From Candidatus Omnitrophota bacterium (GTDB lineage Bacteria; Ratteibacteria; UBA8468; B48-G9; JAFGKM01): 64,000 nt of DNA. Made by a program: the position numbers and the translations under genes. This document shows, piece by piece, positions 62,109 through 64,000 of the stretch (positions are counted from its first letter, which is position 1; each line of letters opens with the position of its first letter). The stretch covers positions 62,001 to 126,000 of the forward strand of contig JAMWDI010000001.1 in assembly GCA_023819375.1 (NCBI GenBank). Direction: 5' to 3'. The notes under the pieces were generated by a model. That model worked only from the letters and a program-made list of their open reading frames with translations, did no database searches and was not told where the DNA came from.

Positions 62109-63314
62109 TTAAGAAGTTATTTTATATTTTTTCAAAACACCTATTTCTGGTAATTTCCCAACAAGTGGTTTTGCATATTCAATAAATTTTTCAGTTACCC
62201 AGTTCCCTTCTACATTTATGAACTCATCTGGCATACTCCTTGTCTCTTTTGCAACACTTTCAAGAGGAACAAGTTCATAATAAACTTTATATTTTTTCCC
62301 TTTTTCTCTTTTTATTGAAACAGAACCACTTTCATATTTTCCAACTGCATATTTCACTGCAAGTTCACCAACTTTATATGCTTCTTTTACATCAACCTCT
62401 GAATAAATTCCTGGAAAAGATCTCTGTAAATATCCAAATGTATCTGCTCTAACTCTACTTATTTTAAGTTCTCTCCTAACCAAATCAGCAAGCAAGTCAC
62501 CTAAAGCACCTGTTCCACTTAATTGAATATTTCCATGAGAATCAACTTCTTTTGTAAATTTTGCAACAATAGGTTCACCCTTTTCATCTGCAATACCTTC
62601 TGAAACAGCAACGAGACATCTTCCATATTTTTTATAAACTTCATCAACATCCTTTAAAAATTTCTCAACAATAAAGGGTCTTTCTGGAAAATAGATTAAA
62701 TGAGGAGCATCATCCTCATAAATTTTTGCCAATGCACTCGCAGCAGTTAAAAATCCTGCGTGTCTTCCCATAATAACATCTATTTTAACGCCTGGAAGTG
62801 ATTTGTTATCAAGATTATCGCCAATTATAGCCATAGCAACAAATTTTGCTGCAGAGCCATATCCTGGTGTATGGTCATTTTCCTTTAAATCATTATCAAT
62901 TGTTTTAGGAATATGAAAACATTTAAATTCATAACCAACCTTTTTTGCATTTTCATTTAAAATATAAGCAGTTTCTGCTGAATCATTTCCACCGATATAG
63001 AAAAAGTATCTTATATTATATTTCTGCATATTTTTAAAAATTTCTTCACACTCCTCTTCAGTAGGTTTTTTTCTTACACTTCCAAGAGCAGCACAAGGAG
63101 TATATGCAACCTTTCTCAAATCAGAAATCCTTTCTTTTCTTAAATCAATAATATCTCCCTGCAAAATGCCTTTTATTCCAAACAATGAACCATAAATTCC
63201 CTCTATTTCTTTATGTTTTTTTGCTTCTAAAATTGCTCCAACTAAACTCTGATTTATCACAACAGTTGGTCCTCCACTTTGTGCTATTAACATATTTCCT
63301 TTCAATTTAGCCAT
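62109..63314 (-). CDS. pfp: 6-phosphofructokinase, probably PPi-dependent
   Basis: 401 residues. SGGPTVVINQSLVGAI, GSLFGIKGILQGDIIDL, CAALGSVRKKPTEEE, IGGNDSAETAYIL, IPKTIDNDLKENDHTPGYGS, MGRHAGFLTAA. The Lys in PKTIDND (ATP-type enzymes have Gly-Thr) and an acidic Asp in GGNDS (ATP-type GGDGS) are the usual marks of PPi use. Saves one ATP per hexose in fermentation and is reversible. AGGAGG precedes the ATG. Confidence 0.93.
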   Translation of the reverse strand: MAKLKGNMLIAQSGGPTVVINQSLVGAILEAKKHKEIEGIYGSLFGIKGILQGDIIDLRKERISDLRKVAYTPCAALGSVRKKPTEEECEEIFKNMQKYNIRYFFYIGGNDSAETAYILNENAKKVGYEFKCFHIPKTIDNDLKENDHTPGYGSAAKFVAMAIIGDNLDNKSLPGVKIDVIMGRHAGFLTAASALAKIYEDDAPHLIYFPERPFIVEKFLKDVDEVYKKYGRCLVAVSEGIADEKGEPIVAKFTKEVDSHGNIQLSGTGALGDLLADLVRRELKISRVRADTFGYLQRSFPGIYSEVDVKEAYKVGELAVKYAVGKYESGSVSIKREKGKKYKVYYELVPLESVAKETRSMPDEFINVEGNWVTEKFIEYAKPLVGKLPEIGVLKKYKITS

Positions 63315-63336
63315 TAAAAACCTCCTTTTAATAAAA

Positions 63337-63366
63337 ATTATAACATAAACTGCAGAAAAATTGAAA
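63337..63366 (-). promoter_or_regulatory. pfp promoter
   Basis: Minus strand TATAAT (complement of 63337-63342), extended by TGT just upstream (TGTTATAAT), and a weak -35 TTTCAA (complement of 63361-63366) 18 bases away. The -35 lies in the first copy of the tandem repeat. Confidence 0.55.
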
Positions 63367-63400
63367 GTTTTCTTTAAAAAATTGAAAGTTTTCTTTAAAA
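63359..63400 (+). repeat. Two perfect 21-base tandem repeats between divergent promoters
   Basis: Two identical adjacent copies of a 21-base unit (AATTGAAAGTTTTCTTTAAAA is the first copy with 21 bases, here given by position: 63359-63379 and 63380-63400; core TTGAAAGTTTTC). It spans two helical turns, so a dimeric regulator could bind both. It overlaps the -35 boxes of both pfp and the rightward gene. Confidence 0.85.
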
Positions 63401-63410
63401 GAGGTATTAT
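63382..63410 (+). promoter_or_regulatory. Promoter of the right-end gene, probably leaderless
   Basis: TTGAAA at 63382-63387 in the second repeat copy, 17-base spacer, TATTAT at 63405-63410. Only 9 bases separate the -10 box from the ATG at 63420, so the transcript probably begins at or very near the start codon, as for dapF. Confidence 0.6.
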
Positions 63411-63419
63411 ATCTTTTAA

Positions 63420-64000
63420 ATGGAGGAAAGAAAATTAATAATAAGATTGAGTGAAATTTTATTATTTATAGTATTTACTACTGTTCTATTTTATGCTTTT
63501 GCTTTTTCTGAGCCTTTAAAACCATTGAAATTAATTTTAAAAGAGATGTTGCCCTCCTTAGGAATTACTCTGTTTTTTCTTTTTTTATGTTTTAGAACTA
63601 TTGAATACTATCATAATCAGATTTTAAAACAAAAAAAATTGAATGAGGAATTAAACGATTCTTTATTCAAATTAAGTTCAGATTTAAAAATTGAGAAACT
63701 GCTTCAAAATTCACTTGAAATTCTAATGAAGTTTTACGAAGGAGATATTGGAATATTATCAATAATTGGGGATGATCTAAAAAAATTTGTTTCGACAGAT
63801 GTAATTACAATAAACATTAATAATAAGTCAAATATTGAAAGGTTTGAAAAAAATAAAAATTGTGTTTATGTGACAATTTCGCCAGATAAAATTTCGGTTA
63901 AAGAAGAAAATTTAATAAAAAAATTAATTAATGAGTATGGATTACAAAGTTGTATGGGTATAATTGTTTTTCCCATTTATACAGAAAAAGTGACAAAAGC
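63420..64000 (+). CDS. Membrane signalling protein, GAF-like N-terminal part (runs off the right edge)
   Basis: 193 codons open to the edge. Starts MEERKLIIRLSEILLFIVFT with two TM segments (about 11-29 and 42-62), then a coiled linker (IEYYHNQILKQKKLNEELND) and the start of a GAF-like domain (EKLLQNSLEILMKFYEGDIG; YGLQSCMGIIVFPIY). Probably a sensor kinase or diguanylate cyclase; the output domain is outside the window. Divergent from pfp across the tandem repeat. Confidence 0.7.
   Translation, partial: MEERKLIIRLSEILLFIVFTTVLFYAFAFSEPLKPLKLILKEMLPSLGITLFFLFLCFRTIEYYHNQILKQKKLNEELNDSLFKLSSDLKIEKLLQNSLEILMKFYEGDIGILSIIGDDLKKFVSTDVITININNKSNIERFEKNKNCVYVTISPDKISVKEENLIKKLINEYGLQSCMGIIVFPIYTEKVTK

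Overview
The window is very AT-rich and densely coding. It reads as a chromosomal segment from an anaerobic, didermic bacterium, probably an uncultivated lineage (Omnitrophota/Ratteibacteria-like is my best guess, not provable here). An outer-membrane porin ending in Phe indicates a second membrane. A large oxygen/peroxide/NO-detoxification block without catalase (superoxide reductase, rubrerythrin, flavodiiron protein, rubredoxin, several ferritin-like proteins, class III-like Hcp) indicates a strict anaerobe. Pta-AckA and a PPi-type phosphofructokinase point to fermentation. An H-X9-DG type pseudopilin and a GlmU-like alternative nucleotidyltransferase/acyltransferase suggest the uncultured PVC/Omnitrophota neighbourhood. 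There is no CRISPR array, insertion sequence or rRNA. I found one tRNA (Asp).

Layout. 1-2235 (-): 5' part of ligA and a DUF763 protein. 2277-3489 (+): an alpha/beta hydrolase and acpS. 3472-11994 (-): a twelve-gene run, dtd, three small genes, plsC, ispH, rpsA, nagB, pta, GlmU-like, acp, ackA. 12021-15191 (+): dapF from a probably leaderless promoter, comEC, and a coiled-coil protein. 15162-19352 (-): tRNA-Asp, thrS (no TGS domain), infC (apparent AUC start), rpmI, rplT, a diguanylate cyclase. 19364-20482 (+): an SfsA/GIY-YIG fusion. 20500-25091 (+): a tightly packed ArsR-controlled redox operon (CSC-motif permease, thioredoxin-like protein, HdrA-N-like protein, two sister ferredoxins, CcdA, redoxin, small protein, Fe-S protein). 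This is my best candidate for an undescribed system. 25093-27000 (-): ZIP transporter, ferritin-like protein, small protein and a decayed arsC copy. 27192-28322 (+): a second CSC permease.

28357-47094 (-) is almost gap-free. It starts with a Fur/PerR-family regulator and a third CSC permease fused to an HMA domain, runs through the oxidative-stress genes, passes into trxB, phoB and phoR with one base or less of spacing, then into a sigma factor behind a PhoP-type box pair (TTAACA-N5-TTAACA), a porin, pstSCAB, phoU and a thioredoxin-type arsC. 47177-54422 (-) is an Rrf2-led sulfur/Fe-S operon (cysK, DUF39 and NIL-ferredoxin homocysteine synthesis pair, iscS, nadA, iscU, a pseudopilin, nfu, larE). 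54475-56846 (-) is an hcp operon whose promoter shares a 28/32-identical element with the rrf2 promoter. The right end holds mntP, PiT phosphate transporter plus DUF47, a TtuA/TtcA-like tRNA thiolase, a secreted subtilase, PPi-type pfk and the start of a membrane GAF-like protein.

Functionally the genes fall into connected themes: metal/metalloid export using CSC permeases; sulfur and Fe-S supply; protection of Fe-S and iron from O2, peroxide and NO; and phosphate sensing and uptake, with arsenate reductase placed at the end of the phosphate operon.
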